A stretch of DNA of 64,000 bases from Natronosporangium hydrolyticum (GCF_016925615.1 NZ_CP070499.1:4836001-4900000), one strand, 5' to 3'. Counted from the first letter of the stretch, positions 17,147-26,974 are shown. Notes: a model not told the origin generated them from the letters alone. A program made the numbers and translations.

Positions 17147-18450
17147 GGCGCCGCCCGCCCGCCAGCGCCGACCGGGCCACCGGGCAGCCGGCCAACCCGG
17201 CGCAGCACCGGATCCAGCGTCCCGGCACCGGCCCACGGCACGACCGGCACCCCATGCTCGCCGAGTGCGCCGACGGTGTTGCGCCGCTCCAGCTGCCACA
17301 TCCGGTACGCCAGTGCCGACTGCGGCCCCAGGTCGGGCACCGGCAGATCCGGCGGCAAGGTGTCGACCGCCACCACGAACCGGCCGGAACGGGCCAACCG
17401 CGCCAGCATCTCCACCGCCCCGGTCGCCACCAACGGAGTCAAGACCACCACCAGCGCGTCGCCGGAGAGCAGATGCGGGCCGAAGACCCGCTCATACGGT
17501 GCGCTGTGACCGGTGCCCGGGGTCACGTCGAGCAGCCACTCCAGCACCGTCAAATACTGCCGGCGACCGCTGGCCGGCCGCAGCCGCCGGGCCGCCTTGC
17601 CGTACTCCACCAGCGACACCCGGTCCCCCTGGTGCAGGTAGTGCTCGGCGATCGCGGCGGCGGCGCGGACGGTGACATCCAGCACCGAGGCCTGCCCGTC
17701 CACCCCGCCCGACACCCCCACCTCGGTGAGCACATCGAGCACGAGCACCACCTCGGCGTCCCGGTCGGAGAGGGTGGCGGCCACATGCGGGTGCCCGGTG
17801 CGCAGCGACGCCCGCCAGTCGACCCGGCGCAGCCGGTCACCCGGCAGGAACTGCCGCACCCCGGCGAGCTCACCGCCGGCGCCCGGCTGCCGGGAACGGT
17901 GACTACCGACCAGCCCGGCCGAGCGGGGCATCGTCTCTCCGGCCTGGAACCGGGCCGCGGCCGGGTAGGCGGTCAACATCGCCGGGCCGGCGCGTCTCGA
18001 CTCGGTCAGCAGCAGCCCGTCGGCGGCGTAGCCGAGCGCCTGCGCGGGCCCGAGTAGCTGCCGCCCCCACCGCCGCACCGGCCCGACCAGCGACAACTCG
18101 GCCACCTGCCCCCCGGGCACGGTCACCGCGTACGGGCGGTCCACCCCCTGGTACGCCAGCCACCGGCTGGCCCGGGTCCGCACCACCACCAGGTCGTAGC
18201 TGGCCGGGTCCGGGTTGCCTACGCTGATCGTGCCGGCGCTCTGGTCGCCCTCGACCTGCCGCTCCTCCGAAACGGCGACGGTGAGCCGCGGCGGCTGCTG
18301 CGGCCGTCGCAGCAGCGCCCAGATCGTGCCGAACGCGAACGGGGCCGCCAGCAGCACCACATCCGGCCGGCTCAGCAGCACCCCGCCGAGCGCCAGCACG
18401 CCGGTGAGCAGCACCGCCCGCCGCAACGCTGGCGTGGGCCGCCACGGCAT
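17143..18450 (-). CDS. DUF58 domain-containing protein
   Basis: 435 residues. Two N-terminal hydrophobic helices (about 10-47), a beta-rich region, then the DUF58 landmark GELAGVRQFLPGDRLRRVDWRASLR (about 205-230) and a von Willebrand A-like fold (VVLVLDVLTEVG... with the DxxxE rather than strict DxSxS MIDAS). DUF58 proteins are usual partners of MoxR AAA ATPases in a chaperone-like or envelope-related system. ATG 18450 is two bases after the MoxR stop. Confidence 0.88.
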   Translation of the reverse strand: MPWRPTPALRRAVLLTGVLALGGVLLSRPDVVLLAAPFAFGTIWALLRRPQQPPRLTVAVSEERQVEGDQSAGTISVGNPDPASYDLVVVRTRASRWLAYQGVDRPYAVTVPGGQVAELSLVGPVRRWGRQLLGPAQALGYAADGLLLTESRRAGPAMLTAYPAAARFQAGETMPRSAGLVGSHRSRQPGAGGELAGVRQFLPGDRLRRVDWRASLRTGHPHVAATLSDRDAEVVLVLDVLTEVGVSGGVDGQASVLDVTVRAAAAIAEHYLHQGDRVSLVEYGKAARRLRPASGRRQYLTVLEWLLDVTPGTGHSAPYERVFGPHLLSGDALVVVLTPLVATGAVEMLARLARSGRFVVAVDTLPPDLPVPDLGPQSALAYRMWQLERRNTVGALGEHGVPVVPWAGAGTLDPVLRRVGRLPGGPVGAGGRAAP

Positions 18451-18452
18451 CG

Positions 18453-19499
18453 TCAAAACCGCCCCGCGTCCACCGGCTCCGGCGGGGCGGCACCGTCCGG
18501 GCCGGCGTGCCGGGGCAGCGCACCGGTCGCCGGCGCCGGGGTGTTGGCCAGCGCGTCCGTGACCACCACCGCTGGGTCGGCGTTGCGGAGCCACAACTCC
18601 GGACGCAGCGTGATCCGGTGCGCCAACGCCGGCACCGCCACCGCCTTCACATCCTCCGGCACGACGAAATCCCGCCCAGCCATCACCGCCCGCGCCCGAG
18701 CCAACAACAGCAACGCCAACGACCCCCGCGGGGAGGCGCCTACCAGCGCCGAGGCGTGCGACCGGGTCGCGCCGGTCAACGCCACCAGGTAGTGGCCGAT
18801 CGATTCCTCCACCGTCACCCGCTCCAGCGCGGCCTGCATCGCCAGCAGGGTCGGCGGGTCCACCACCGGCGCCAGCCGGCTCTCCTCCTGCTGACGGACC
18901 ATCCGCCGGCGCAGCACGTCCCACTCCTCCTCCGCCGCCGGGTATCCGAACGAGACCCGCAGCAGGAACCGGTCCAGCTGCGCCTCCGGCAACGGGTAGG
19001 TGCCCTCGTACTCGATCGGGTTGGCGGTCGCCAGCACATGGAACGGCGCCGGCAGCGGATAGGTGACCCCCTCCACCGACACCTGCCGCTCCTGCATCGC
19101 CTCCAGCAGCGCCGCCTGCGTCTTCGGTGGGGTGCGGTTGATCTCGTCGGCGAGTAGCAGGTTGGTGAAGACCGGGCCGGAACGGAAGGTGAACTCGTGG
19201 TCGCGCTGGTTGTAGAGGAACGATCCGGTGACGTCGGCCGGCAGCAGGTCCGGTGTGAACTGCAGCCGCCGGAACTCCAACCCCAGCACCTGCGCGAACG
19301 AACGGGCGGTCAGCGTCTTACCCAACCCCGGCAGGTCCTCCAGCAGCACGTGGCCACCGGCGAGAATCCCGGCCAGCACCAGCTCCAGGGCGTCCCGCTT
19401 GCCCACCACCACGGTCCCGACCTGGTCAAGCACCGCCTGCGCCAGCCGGCCCACCTCGGCCACCGGCAACGTCGGCACGGGTTGGTTCTGCTCACTCAT
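18453..19499 (-). CDS. MoxR-family AAA+ ATPase
   Basis: 348 residues. Walker A GLGKT (in LLEDLPGLGKTLTARSFAQVLG), Walker B LLADEINRTPPKTQAALLEAMQERQV, sensor 1 FHVLATANPIEYEGTYPLPEAQLDRFLL and the C-terminal lid are all present. MoxR ATPases act with VWA-fold proteins (here DUF58) in maturation of extracytoplasmic or metal-dependent enzymes. Start chosen at ATG 19499 (MSEQNQ), whose bases overlap the stop of the preceding gene; longer frames upstream belong to that gene's DNA. Confidence 0.92.
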   Translation of the reverse strand: MSEQNQPVPTLPVAEVGRLAQAVLDQVGTVVVGKRDALELVLAGILAGGHVLLEDLPGLGKTLTARSFAQVLGLEFRRLQFTPDLLPADVTGSFLYNQRDHEFTFRSGPVFTNLLLADEINRTPPKTQAALLEAMQERQVSVEGVTYPLPAPFHVLATANPIEYEGTYPLPEAQLDRFLLRVSFGYPAAEEEWDVLRRRMVRQQEESRLAPVVDPPTLLAMQAALERVTVEESIGHYLVALTGATRSHASALVGASPRGSLALLLLARARAVMAGRDFVVPEDVKAVAVPALAHRITLRPELWLRNADPAVVVTDALANTPAPATGALPRHAGPDGAAPPEPVDAGRF

Positions 19500-20116
19500 A
19501 GTTCCTCCACAGTGGTAACCATCGCCGCCAGCTCCCTCGGTGACGGATTGCGAGGCGACGGCTCCGAGACATAGCGCCACACCCGCTCACCCAGCAACTG
19601 CCGCGCCCGCTCCGGATCGCCCGCCACCGTAGCGCCGTACCGCTGCCGCAGCCGCTCATCAACCAGCTCAACGAAGTGGGGGTGCAGGGCGCGGCTGCCC
19701 CGCCACAACCCGGCGCGGTCCCACCGTAGCCGCGACTCCCAGCGGTACACCGCCGGCACCAACCCATCCGGATCGGCCGCGTCGCCCCGCGGAGGACGCT
19801 GCCCCAACTCCGCCACCGGAGCGGGGGCGTTGGCTGCGCCCGTCCAGTAGTCGGCGAGCATCCGCCCCCCGGCGGCCGGACCGGCCGACGCCTCCGGCCC
19901 CAACCCCTGCTGTGCCCGCCGCAGCAACAGCACCGCGAAGATCGCCACCGGCGCCACCGGATACCAGAACTCCACCCCGAGCGCGTACAACACCACCGCC
20001 AGCCCGGCACCGAGCAGCACCGCCGCCAACGCGCTCGCCCCCAACCAGCGGAGAATCTCCCCGGTACGCGACGAGCGGCGCTCGTCACCGCGGTCGAACA
20101 ACTCGTCGAGGCTCAC
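19496..20116 (-). CDS. MoxR-operon membrane protein of unknown function
   Basis: 206 residues with two adjacent transmembrane helices (about 28-46 and 50-66) and a cytoplasmic C-terminal part rich in Arg/Trp (YRWESRLRWDRAGLWRG, LRQRYGATVAGDPERARQLLGERVWRYV). No named domain was recognised. ATG start at 20116 overlaps the upstream stop, and its stop overlaps the MoxR start, so it is translated within the block. Confidence 0.75.
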   Translation of the reverse strand: MSLDELFDRGDERRSSRTGEILRWLGASALAAVLLGAGLAVVLYALGVEFWYPVAPVAIFAVLLLRRAQQGLGPEASAGPAAGGRMLADYWTGAANAPAPVAELGQRPPRGDAADPDGLVPAVYRWESRLRWDRAGLWRGSRALHPHFVELVDERLRQRYGATVAGDPERARQLLGERVWRYVSEPSPRNPSPRELAAMVTTVEEL

Positions 20117-20853
20117 CCGGACACCCCCACCCGCGCCGCCAACTCGCCCTGCAGCCGCGCCAACGCGTCGCGCGCCTCCTGGCGCATCCGCTCATCCACC
20201 GGATGGCTGGCGAACCTTGCCCGCCGGTACACCTCCGCGAACTCCCCCAATACCGACTCGCTCACCTGCTGCCCCCGCAACAGCCGAACCACCAGATCGG
20301 TGGCGGTGTCCGAACGGTGCCGGGGCACCCCCGCCTGCTCCGCCGCCTCGGTCAACCGCACCCAGCAACCGATCACCGCCCGGCGCGGATCCTGGTCATC
20401 CTCGGAACGGAGCACGGCCTCGCTCACCGCCTCGAAGAGCTCGTGCTCATCCGCGGCGGCCTCGGCCAACGCGGCGTCATGGAGCGCGCTCGTGGCCGCC
20501 CCCCGCAAACCCCGCACCCGCAGCCAGCGCGGCTTGAACGTGATCCGGCGCAGGTACCGCCACAGCGCCCGCGCCAGCAGCGCCGCGACCGCCGCGAATA
20601 GGGCGATCAACAACCCCCGGAACGCGGTCGCCAGCCACGGGATCGTCGACTCCTCCGCCTCCACCGGTTCCGCCAGCGGCGGCGGCTCCGGGACGAACGG
20701 CGTCGGCGGCGCCGCCGGCGCCTGCCAGCCGGTATCCCGCGCCGAAATCTCCACGGTGCCGAACCCGGCCGCCACCGCGACGCCCACCAGCACCACCCCG
20801 GTCAACGCCAGCAGCCAGAACGACCGGCGCCGACCACCCCCGCCGCCGCTCAC
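20113..20853 (-). CDS. DUF4129 domain-containing membrane protein
   Basis: 246 residues. First helix near the N-terminus ([21 protein letters not shown]), a Pro-rich extracytoplasmic stretch, a second helix (about 85-110), then the cytoplasmic DUF4129 region ([34 protein letters not shown]) near the C-terminus. DUF4129 proteins occur with MoxR/DUF58/transglutaminase genes. GTG 20853 overlaps the stop of the uracil-DNA glycosylase gene (GTGA), so all six genes 21599-16577 may be cotranscribed. Confidence 0.82.
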   Translation of the reverse strand: MSGGGGGRRRSFWLLALTGVVLVGVAVAAGFGTVEISARDTGWQAPAAPPTPFVPEPPPLAEPVEAEESTIPWLATAFRGLLIALFAAVAALLARALWRYLRRITFKPRWLRVRGLRGAATSALHDAALAEAAADEHELFEAVSEAVLRSEDDQDPRRAVIGCWVRLTEAAEQAGVPRHRSDTATDLVVRLLRGQQVSESVLGEFAEVYRRARFASHPVDERMRQEARDALARLQGELAARVGVSG

Positions 20854-21599
20854 CGCAGGCCCGCCAGCTGCTTCGCCCGCCCCAACACGTCGTCCAACAT
20901 GGTCGGGGTCAACCGGCCGGTGAAGGTGTTCTGCTGGCTGACGTGATAGCAACCCAGCACCCGTGGCCCGCCGCCGGCGAACCACAACACCCCATGCCCG
21001 AACTTCGGCCGCGGCACCGGCGGCGGCAAACCATACGCCGCAGTGAGCGCCGGAAACCAAGCCCCCCACGCGAACGCGCCGAACGCCACCACCACCCGCA
21101 GCGTGGGCCGCAGCAACGCAATCTCCCGATGCAGCCACGGCGCGCAGGTATCCCGCTCGACCGGGGTGGGCTTGTTCGCCGGCGGCGCGCAGCGAACCGC
21201 CGCGAAGACCCGGGTATGGAACAGCTTCAGCCCGTCGTCCAGGCCGGTACTCACCGGCTGATTCGCCAGCCCAGCGCGGTGCAGCGCAGCGAAGAGGACA
21301 TCACCGGACCGGTCCCCGGTGAAGATCCGGCCAGTCCGGTTGCCGCCGTGCGCGGCCGGCGCCAACCCCAACAAACCGATCTCCGCGTCGGCGGCGCCGA
21401 AGCCAGCCACCGGCCGGCCCCAATACTCCTGGTCAGCGAAGGCGGCCCGCTTCGTCGCCGCCACCTCCTCCCGCCAGGCCACCAGCCGCGGGCAGGCGCG
21501 GCACCGGATCACCGCCCGGTCAAGGTCGGCCAACGTCCCGGAACGGGCCGCGGCGCTCGCCACCCCCCGGACGGTCTTGGCCCCCACTGAACTGGGCAA
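20850..21599 (-). CDS. Family 5 uracil-DNA glycosylase (UdgB-like)
   Basis: 249 residues. Removes uracil and some deaminated purines from DNA. Iron-sulfur cysteines are seen in CRACPRL (two), RCAPP and TCAPW; the motif [22 protein letters not shown] holds the catalytic region and [13 protein letters not shown] carries the active-site His. The start may be TTG 21599 or the GTG four codons later (21587). The gene lies three bases after the dienelactone hydrolase gene and overlaps the DUF4129 gene. Confidence 0.9.
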   Translation of the reverse strand: MPSSVGAKTVRGVASAAARSGTLADLDRAVIRCRACPRLVAWREEVAATKRAAFADQEYWGRPVAGFGAADAEIGLLGLAPAAHGGNRTGRIFTGDRSGDVLFAALHRAGLANQPVSTGLDDGLKLFHTRVFAAVRCAPPANKPTPVERDTCAPWLHREIALLRPTLRVVVAFGAFAWGAWFPALTAAYGLPPPVPRPKFGHGVLWFAGGGPRVLGCYHVSQQNTFTGRLTPTMLDDVLGRAKQLAGLR

Positions 21600-21602
21600 C
21601 GC

Positions 21603-22295
21603 TCACCCGAGCCTGGTCCGGAGCGCGTCGAGGGTACGCGCCCACGCGCTGGCCGCCGCCTCCGGATCGAAGACCTCCGGCCGGTCATCGTTGAAGAACG
21701 CGTGCTTGGTGCCGGGGTAGTCGTAGAGGTCGCACTCCCCGCCGGCCTGCACGATCGCCCCCCGGGCGGTCTGGATCCCGGGCGCCTGACTGGAACCATC
21801 CGCCTCCGAGCAGTGGATCACCGCGGTCTTGCCCGCGAACTCCGGCCACTCCGGCCGCATCCGCTCCCACGGAATCGTCGGATAGAAGCCAACCGCGAGC
21901 TGTACCCGATCCGACAGGGTCGCCGACCACAACGCCAGACTGCCGCCCATGCAGAAACCGACCGCGGCCACCCCGGTGTGCGGCTGCGCCTGCGGCAACC
22001 CGGCGAGGTAGTCCGCGGCTGCGCCGATGTCCCGGGCCGCGGTGTCCATCGCCAACCCCATCAGCAAGGTACGCGCCTCATCCGGCTCGGTGGTGGTGGC
22101 GCCGTGGAACAGATCCGGCGCCAACGCTACATACCCGGCGTCGGCGAACCGGTCCGCCACCGTGGTTATATGGCTGACCAGCCCCCACCACTCCTGGATC
22201 ACGATCACCCCGGGAGCTGCCGCCGCCGACCGCGGCAACGCCAGATAGCCCTCACTGGTGGCACCGTCGCTCGGGTAGCTCACCATCTCGCCCAT
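21603..22295 (-). CDS. Dienelactone hydrolase family protein
   Basis: 230-residue alpha/beta hydrolase. The nucleophile elbow is GFCMGG (Cys, about 119), the catalytic His is in PGTKHAF (about 199) and an acid is likely the D/E around HCSEADGSS. The Cys nucleophile is diagnostic of dienelactone hydrolases, which open lactones in aromatic degradation; genome copies of this general kind also act on other esters. No aromatic pathway genes are adjacent, so the substrate is unknown. Confidence 0.88.
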   Translation of the reverse strand: MGEMVSYPSDGATSEGYLALPRSAAAAPGVIVIQEWWGLVSHITTVADRFADAGYVALAPDLFHGATTTEPDEARTLLMGLAMDTAARDIGAAADYLAGLPQAQPHTGVAAVGFCMGGSLALWSATLSDRVQLAVGFYPTIPWERMRPEWPEFAGKTAVIHCSEADGSSQAPGIQTARGAIVQAGGECDLYDYPGTKHAFFNDDRPEVFDPEAAASAWARTLDALRTRLG

Positions 22296-22420
22296 CGGCT
22301 GCTCCTCCTACCGTCATCAACGTCGACTACTCACCCAATCACGTCGCTGCCACTGGCGCGAAGCGTGGGGTGTCGTGGCGTGGCGGCACCGTCACTTTGC
22401 GAACAAACACCGCGGTCAGG

Positions 22421-23080
22421 CTAGTCGCTGTCCTGCGCGTCATCAGGCGTTCCGGCGACCGGCTCCAGGCACACCACCTCGCCCTCGGACTCGGCGCCGA
22501 CGGTACGCTCGCTGGTGATCCACAACGCCTGCTGGGTGGTGGGGTGCTCCGCACACACCTCACCAGCCTGGGCAGCCTCGAACTCGCCGTACTGCCAGGT
22601 ACCGTCGGCGCCCACCACCGACCAGTACGCGTCGCCGCCCTCGCAGTCGACCACGCTCATATCGTCTGCGGTGGCCGCCTCGGTGAGGCAGTCACCCACC
22701 ACCGGCGTCTCCTCGCTGAAGAACTGGAGCGCGGCGAAGCCGGCGGCGGCGACCACCAGCGCCCCGATCACCGCACTGCCAGCGATCAACGCGGTCAGCC
22801 GTACGCCGCGGCGTACCGGTGATTCTGCGGGCTCCGGATCGGCGTGGCCGGCGTCGGGCTCGGCGGAGTCGGGCTCGGCGGAGTCGGGCTCGGCGGAGTC
22901 GGGCTCGGCGGAGTCGGGCTCGGGGGGCGCTTCTTCGACCGCGGGAGGGGTGTCCGCGGGCAACGCCTCCGGCGGCGCCGCATCCGGCGGCGGGCCCTCC
23001 GGTTGCGGGTCGTCCGGTGTCGGTTCGTCCGGTGTCGGTTCGGGTGATGTTGGCGGCGGCGGGTCAGTGGGCTGACTCAT
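22421..23080 (-). CDS. Pro/Glu-rich single-pass membrane protein, LppU-like C-terminal domain
   Basis: 219 residues from ATG 23080 (GGAAGG upstream). The first about 85 residues are a charged Pro/Asp/Glu linker in the cytoplasm, with the pentapeptide EPDSA repeated. One transmembrane helix (ALIAGSAVIGALVVAAAGFAA) leads to an extracytoplasmic domain with four Cys (DCLTEA, VVDCEGGDAYWSVV, EVCAEH, VVCLEPV), probably two disulfides. The spacing resembles LppU/SCO3897-type lipoprotein domains, a weak assignment. Confidence 0.7.
   Translation of the reverse strand: MSQPTDPPPPTSPEPTPDEPTPDDPQPEGPPPDAAPPEALPADTPPAVEEAPPEPDSAEPDSAEPDSAEPDSAEPDAGHADPEPAESPVRRGVRLTALIAGSAVIGALVVAAAGFAALQFFSEETPVVGDCLTEAATADDMSVVDCEGGDAYWSVVGADGTWQYGEFEAAQAGEVCAEHPTTQQALWITSERTVGAESEGEVVCLEPVAGTPDDAQDSD
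22861..22920. repeat. Four perfect 15-base tandem repeats inside a coding region
   Basis: CGGCGGAGTCGGGCT is repeated four times without change, with a partial copy before it. Translated on the minus strand it gives repeated SAEPD units in the disordered linker of the gene at 22421-23080. Copy number is expected to vary. Confidence 0.9.
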
Positions 23081-23119
23081 CGCAGGATGTCCTTCCATCG
23101 AGGGGTGATGGCGGTCACC

Positions 23120-24061
23120 CTACGGCGTCGGCTCCCCTAGCGACCACGCGATCCCATCAAGGATGTCGTGCTCGCTCGCGACCACGCTATGTACCTCCGC
23201 CCGGGCCATCACCGTCCGCAAGATCAACGCACCGGCCCCGATCACATCCGCCCGGCCCGGGTGCATCACCGGCAACCGCAACCGCTGCTCCCGGCCCATC
23301 GTCAGGAGTTCGCCCGTCACCTTGGCGACCTCGTCGTAGCTCACCCGGGCCTGATGGATCCGCTCCGGCAGATACTCCGGCAGGCCCAGCGCCAGCCCGG
23401 TCACCGTGGTAACCGAACCGGCGAGCCCGATCAGCGACGAGTGCCCGCCGCGGCCGACAACGGCCAGCGCCTGATCGACCACCGCCGTAATGTCCGCTTC
23501 GGCCGCCTCGACCTCCGCCGGCGTCGGCGGGTCGCCGCGCAGATACCGCTCGGTCATCCGGACACAGCCGATGTCGACCGAGACCGCCCGCTGATGAACC
23601 TCCGGGCTCTCGCCCACCACAAACTCGGTCGAGCCGCCGCCGATATCCACCACCAGGTACGGCGGCGACACCTGCACCGGCAGGCCACGGACCGCACCAA
23701 GGTACGACAACTGCGCCTCTTCCGCCCCGGTGACCACCTCGGGGACCACCCCGAGCGTCTCGACCACCATGGCGACGAAGGCCTCCGAGTTGCCCGCATC
23801 TCGGGTCGCCGACGTCGCGACCATCCGCACCCGCGACGCGCCCCACCGGCGGATCTCCACCGCGAAGTTGCTCAACGCCACCTGCGTACGCTGCAACGCC
23901 TCCACCGAGAGCCGGCCCGTCCGGTCGACCCCCTCCCCCAACCGGACAACCTCGTTGCGACGAGTCAACGTCTGCAACGGCTGCTCGGCGGCGGAGGGCA
24001 GATCCGCCACTAGCAACCGCACCGAATTGGTTCCGCAGTCGATCGCTGCCACCCTGGTCAC
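23120..24061 (-). CDS. Ppx/GppA phosphatase family protein (exopolyphosphatase-like)
   Basis: 313 residues of the ASKHA fold: phosphate-1 loop AAIDCGTNSVRLLVAD at the N-terminus, MVATSATRDAGNSEAF near 75-95, catalytic E in GAEEAQLSYLG near 118, and the DIGGGSTEFVVG loop near 140-151. This is the short, domain-I/II-only form usual in actinobacteria (Ppx1-type), which hydrolyses polyphosphate or pppGpp. Start ATG 24061. Confidence 0.9.
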   Translation of the reverse strand: MTRVAAIDCGTNSVRLLVADLPSAAEQPLQTLTRRNEVVRLGEGVDRTGRLSVEALQRTQVALSNFAVEIRRWGASRVRMVATSATRDAGNSEAFVAMVVETLGVVPEVVTGAEEAQLSYLGAVRGLPVQVSPPYLVVDIGGGSTEFVVGESPEVHQRAVSVDIGCVRMTERYLRGDPPTPAEVEAAEADITAVVDQALAVVGRGGHSSLIGLAGSVTTVTGLALGLPEYLPERIHQARVSYDEVAKVTGELLTMGREQRLRLPVMHPGRADVIGAGALILRTVMARAEVHSVVASEHDILDGIAWSLGEPTP

Positions 24062-24104
24062 CCCGCAACTCTACTCAGGCGGGCAGCGACCGGGCGTAGC
24101 GTGA

Positions 24105-25403
24105 TCAGTCAGAATCGAGCCCGATTCGGGAAACCGCCACCGCCGGGTCCGACCCGGCTGGGTCCGGCGCGCCGGCCCGCTGGCCGACGACCGGCGCCGG
24201 GACGTGGTGGGTCGGCATCGGCTCCGACGACCCGGGCCTGGCAACTTCGTCCTGAAGGCGGCGACGACGACGCACCGACAGGACGATCGCCAGCAACCCG
24301 GCGACCGACAACACCGGCACCCCGATCGCCACCGTCAACCGGGCATGCCACCCCGCGTCCGGCAGCAGCCACGCCGCCAGATCGATCGCGAACGCGGCCG
24401 CTACCACCACCGTCAGACCGGCCGCCACCCGGTTCAGTCGGGAATCGAGCTGCTGGCTGCGGCGCGACGACTCGGCCAGCAACGACTTGCCGACATAGTC
24501 GAGCAGCTCGCCGGCGCGCCGATGCGCCTGATCCAGGCCGATCACCTCCCGGGTCGCCAGATAGTTCGCCCGGTGCTGCTGCGCCGACTCCAGTCGATAG
24601 GTGTCCAGCCGATGGTAGGAGGCCCACACCCGGTCAAGGAACCGGCGCAGATCATCGGCGCGCAGCCGGCCCAACTGCGAACGGGCCAGCTCGTCGAGGA
24701 TCCGGCGGCCACCGATACTGGCGCTGAACACTATGGAAAGCTGGGCGGTGGCGATGTCGGCCGGCTCCAACATCGTCAACAGGTCGTCCAGGTCACTGTG
24801 CGGGTCAGCCGCCCAGGCGTACGTGTAGGGCAACAGCACCTGGCAACACGGCCCCATCGACAGCACCGGCACCCGGGGGTCCGGTGTCCACGACGGCTCG
24901 ACGGCGACAAAGTGGCAGTTGTACCTCACCGCCCGCCGATCGACCGACGTCAACCCAAACTCCGGATCGTGCCCCGGCCGCAGCACCAGATCCCGCAGCA
25001 CGCCAACGGCTGCCGCCGCGTACAAGGCCTCCCCGATCACCTCGCTGTCGGCGTCCCGCAGCTCCCGGTTGACCCGGGCGTCGAACTCCGCCAACCGGTA
25101 GGCGTCCATGCTTCGCAGGTCGACGTCGTGTCGCAGCGCGTACGTCAGGAAGACCACCCCGGAGCTCATGATCCGGGCCCGGCAACTGACGATCTCGGTG
25201 CCGGGCAGGCTCACCGCACCGCGTACCAGGGCGGTGAGCTCTGCCTCGATCGTCGCCTCAGAGTTGTAGGCGTTGGAGCCGAGCTCCGCGGCGCGCAACG
25301 GCACCTCGCCCCGACCCGGCACCACCACCGAACCGGCGGTGAACTCGATCGCTCCATGCTGGAGCGGATAGGCCCGGGTCTGCAGGTGCAGAATGTCGCT
25401 CAA
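24105..25403 (-). CDS. Hypothetical membrane protein with two C-terminal helices
   Basis: 432 residues, not recognised. The first about 290 residues are soluble alpha/beta, with helices rich in charged residues (LARSQLGRLRADDLRRFLDRVWASYHRLDTYRL, then LDQAHRRAGELLDYVGKSLLAESSRRSQQ) leading into two transmembrane helices (about 330-350 and 360-380) and a basic RRRRR stop. The overall plan, a long helix running into two C-terminal membrane spans, resembles CorA-like topology, but no GMN motif exists. Its start overlaps the stop of the methyltransferase gene by 4 bases, so the two are coupled. Confidence 0.65.
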   Translation of the reverse strand: MSDILHLQTRAYPLQHGAIEFTAGSVVVPGRGEVPLRAAELGSNAYNSEATIEAELTALVRGAVSLPGTEIVSCRARIMSSGVVFLTYALRHDVDLRSMDAYRLAEFDARVNRELRDADSEVIGEALYAAAAVGVLRDLVLRPGHDPEFGLTSVDRRAVRYNCHFVAVEPSWTPDPRVPVLSMGPCCQVLLPYTYAWAADPHSDLDDLLTMLEPADIATAQLSIVFSASIGGRRILDELARSQLGRLRADDLRRFLDRVWASYHRLDTYRLESAQQHRANYLATREVIGLDQAHRRAGELLDYVGKSLLAESSRRSQQLDSRLNRVAAGLTVVVAAAFAIDLAAWLLPDAGWHARLTVAIGVPVLSVAGLLAIVLSVRRRRRLQDEVARPGSSEPMPTHHVPAPVVGQRAGAPDPAGSDPAVAVSRIGLDSD

Positions 25404-26218
25404 GATCGGGCCACGGCGATGTGCTCAGGGATCAGACCCCACTCCGCGACGCTGACCTCACCGAGGTAGCGCTGCTGCAGCTGCTCCGGGCTCTCGTTGT
25501 CGACCTTGGCGTCGGCGGCGGCGGCGATGTCATCGACGGTCAGGTAACTGGCAGACTCCGGGACACCGCGGCGCCGAAACCAACCTCGCTGCGCAGCCAG
25601 CACCGGATTGTCGGCGGCCGCCACCGGCCAATAACTCACCGCGCTGACCGTGCCCGGCCCGAACTGGGCGCCGAGCCCGGCCACCGCCCGCGCCTCGGCA
25701 TCGGGCAGGTAGAAGATGACCCCCTCCACCACATACACCACCGGCCGGCCCGCGGCGACCGTCCGGACATGGTCGACGAGCCGCCGCCGGGCAGCCGGAT
25801 CAGCCAGGTCCACGGCCCGGTGCTCCACCGGCCGGTCATCCACGACCCCTGCCGCGACCAGCTCAGCCAGCCGGCGCTGCTTCGCCTCGATGATCCGCGG
25901 CAGATCAGCCTCGATCGCCACCGGAAACCGCCGCAACCACGGGTACGAAGTGAAGCCGGCGCCGCAGACCAGCAGCACGGTCTCGGGGTTGCGCTCCAAC
26001 GCTTCGCTGAGTAGGTCCACGATGCACCGACCCCGCAGCGACACCACCAGGTCATCGTGGGGGTACACCTCGTCGGCATATTCGTCCCACAGCTGCCGCA
26101 CCTGATCGCGCTGCGCGTCGGGGATCCAGTGCGCGGCCAGCGGATCCTGCGCCAACTCGGGCCGACGGGCGCGGGACTCGTTCACCAGAAACGCGGTCAG
26201 CTCTACTCCACCATCCAT
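25400..26218 (-). CDS. Class I SAM-dependent methyltransferase, leucine-carboxyl-methyltransferase-like
   Basis: 272 residues. The SAM motif I is VLLVCGAGFTSYPWLRRF, with post-I acidic IEADLPRIIEAKQRRL, and YVVEGVIFYLPDAEA corresponds to the conserved strand 4 region of the LCM/PPM1-like family, whose actinobacterial members methylate carboxylates or polyketide-type substrates. ATG start at 26218. Coupled to the downstream membrane protein. Substrate unknown. Confidence 0.75.
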   Translation of the reverse strand: MDGGVELTAFLVNESRARRPELAQDPLAAHWIPDAQRDQVRQLWDEYADEVYPHDDLVVSLRGRCIVDLLSEALERNPETVLLVCGAGFTSYPWLRRFPVAIEADLPRIIEAKQRRLAELVAAGVVDDRPVEHRAVDLADPAARRRLVDHVRTVAAGRPVVYVVEGVIFYLPDAEARAVAGLGAQFGPGTVSAVSYWPVAAADNPVLAAQRGWFRRRGVPESASYLTVDDIAAAADAKVDNESPEQLQQRYLGEVSVAEWGLIPEHIAVARS

Positions 26219-26276
26219 GCCGCCAGTATCGCCGACCGAGTCACGTGGGCCGCGTCACGCCGGCTGTACGGTCACC

Positions 26277-26771
26277 TCAGCGGTAGTTGGTGAACTGGAG
26301 CGCCACCTCGAAATCGGCGCCCTTGAGCAGCGCGATGACAGCCTGCAGGTCGTCCTTCTTCTTGCCGGTCACCCGCAGCTGGTCACCCTGGATCTGGGCC
26401 TGGACCCCCTTCGGCCCCTCATCGCGGATCTTCTTGCTGATCTGCTTGGCCTTATCCTGGCTGATCCCCTGCAGAATCTTGCAGTCGATCTTGTAGATCT
26501 TGCCGGAGGAGCGAGGCTCCCCTGCCTCCAGCGACTTGAGCGAGATATCCCGCTTGATCAACTTGTCCTTGAAGACGTCGAGCGCGGCCTTCACCCGATC
26601 CTCGGTCTCGGCCTGGACGGTGACCGCCTCCTCCCCGGCCCACGAGATCTCGGCGCCGGTGCCCCGAAAGTCGAACCGGGTACCGATCTCCCGGGACGCC
26701 TGCTGCAGGGCGTTATCGACCTCCTGCCGGTCGACCTTGCTGACGATGTCGAAGGACGGGTTCGCTGCCAT
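26277..26771 (-). CDS. YajQ family nucleotide-binding protein
   Basis: 164 residues matching the family along its whole length: [30 protein letters not shown] at the N-terminus, [12 protein letters not shown] in the middle and [19 protein letters not shown] at the end. YajQ proteins of some proteobacteria bind cyclic di-GMP; the actinobacterial role is unproven. Start ATG 26771 is the canonical family start; longer frames into the leader are not supported. Confidence 0.93.
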   Translation of the reverse strand: MAANPSFDIVSKVDRQEVDNALQQASREIGTRFDFRGTGAEISWAGEEAVTVQAETEDRVKAALDVFKDKLIKRDISLKSLEAGEPRSSGKIYKIDCKILQGISQDKAKQISKKIRDEGPKGVQAQIQGDQLRVTGKKKDDLQAVIALLKGADFEVALQFTNYR

Positions 26772-26890
26772 GATCCGATTCTCCCGATATGTGCCGTGGG
26801 TTACCGCCACGGTTGACCCTACCCACTTGCCAACCTGCCCAACGCGCCAGCTATCCTTGCTGACGCCACCGCGCCGCGCGCGGAGGTCCT

Positions 26891-26974
26891 GGCGGGTTGC
26901 CCGAGCGGCCAAAGGGAGCGGTCTGTAAAACCGTCGCGAAAGCTACACTGGTTCGAATCCAGTACCCGCCACCA
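26891..26974 (+). tRNA. tRNA-Tyr (GUA), integration target
   Basis: Acceptor GGCGGGT pairs with ACCCGCC, discriminator A at 26971 and CCA encoded at 26972-26974. The anticodon loop reads CTGTAAA (anticodon GTA), with a long variable arm and GGTTCGAATCC T-arm. The 3' half from the anticodon onward is duplicated at 40195-40243, so an element has integrated here and supplied the present 3' half. Confidence 0.94.

Noticed and set aside
22858-22925. CRISPR-like repeat array
   Set aside because: Tandem units without spacers inside a coding linker.
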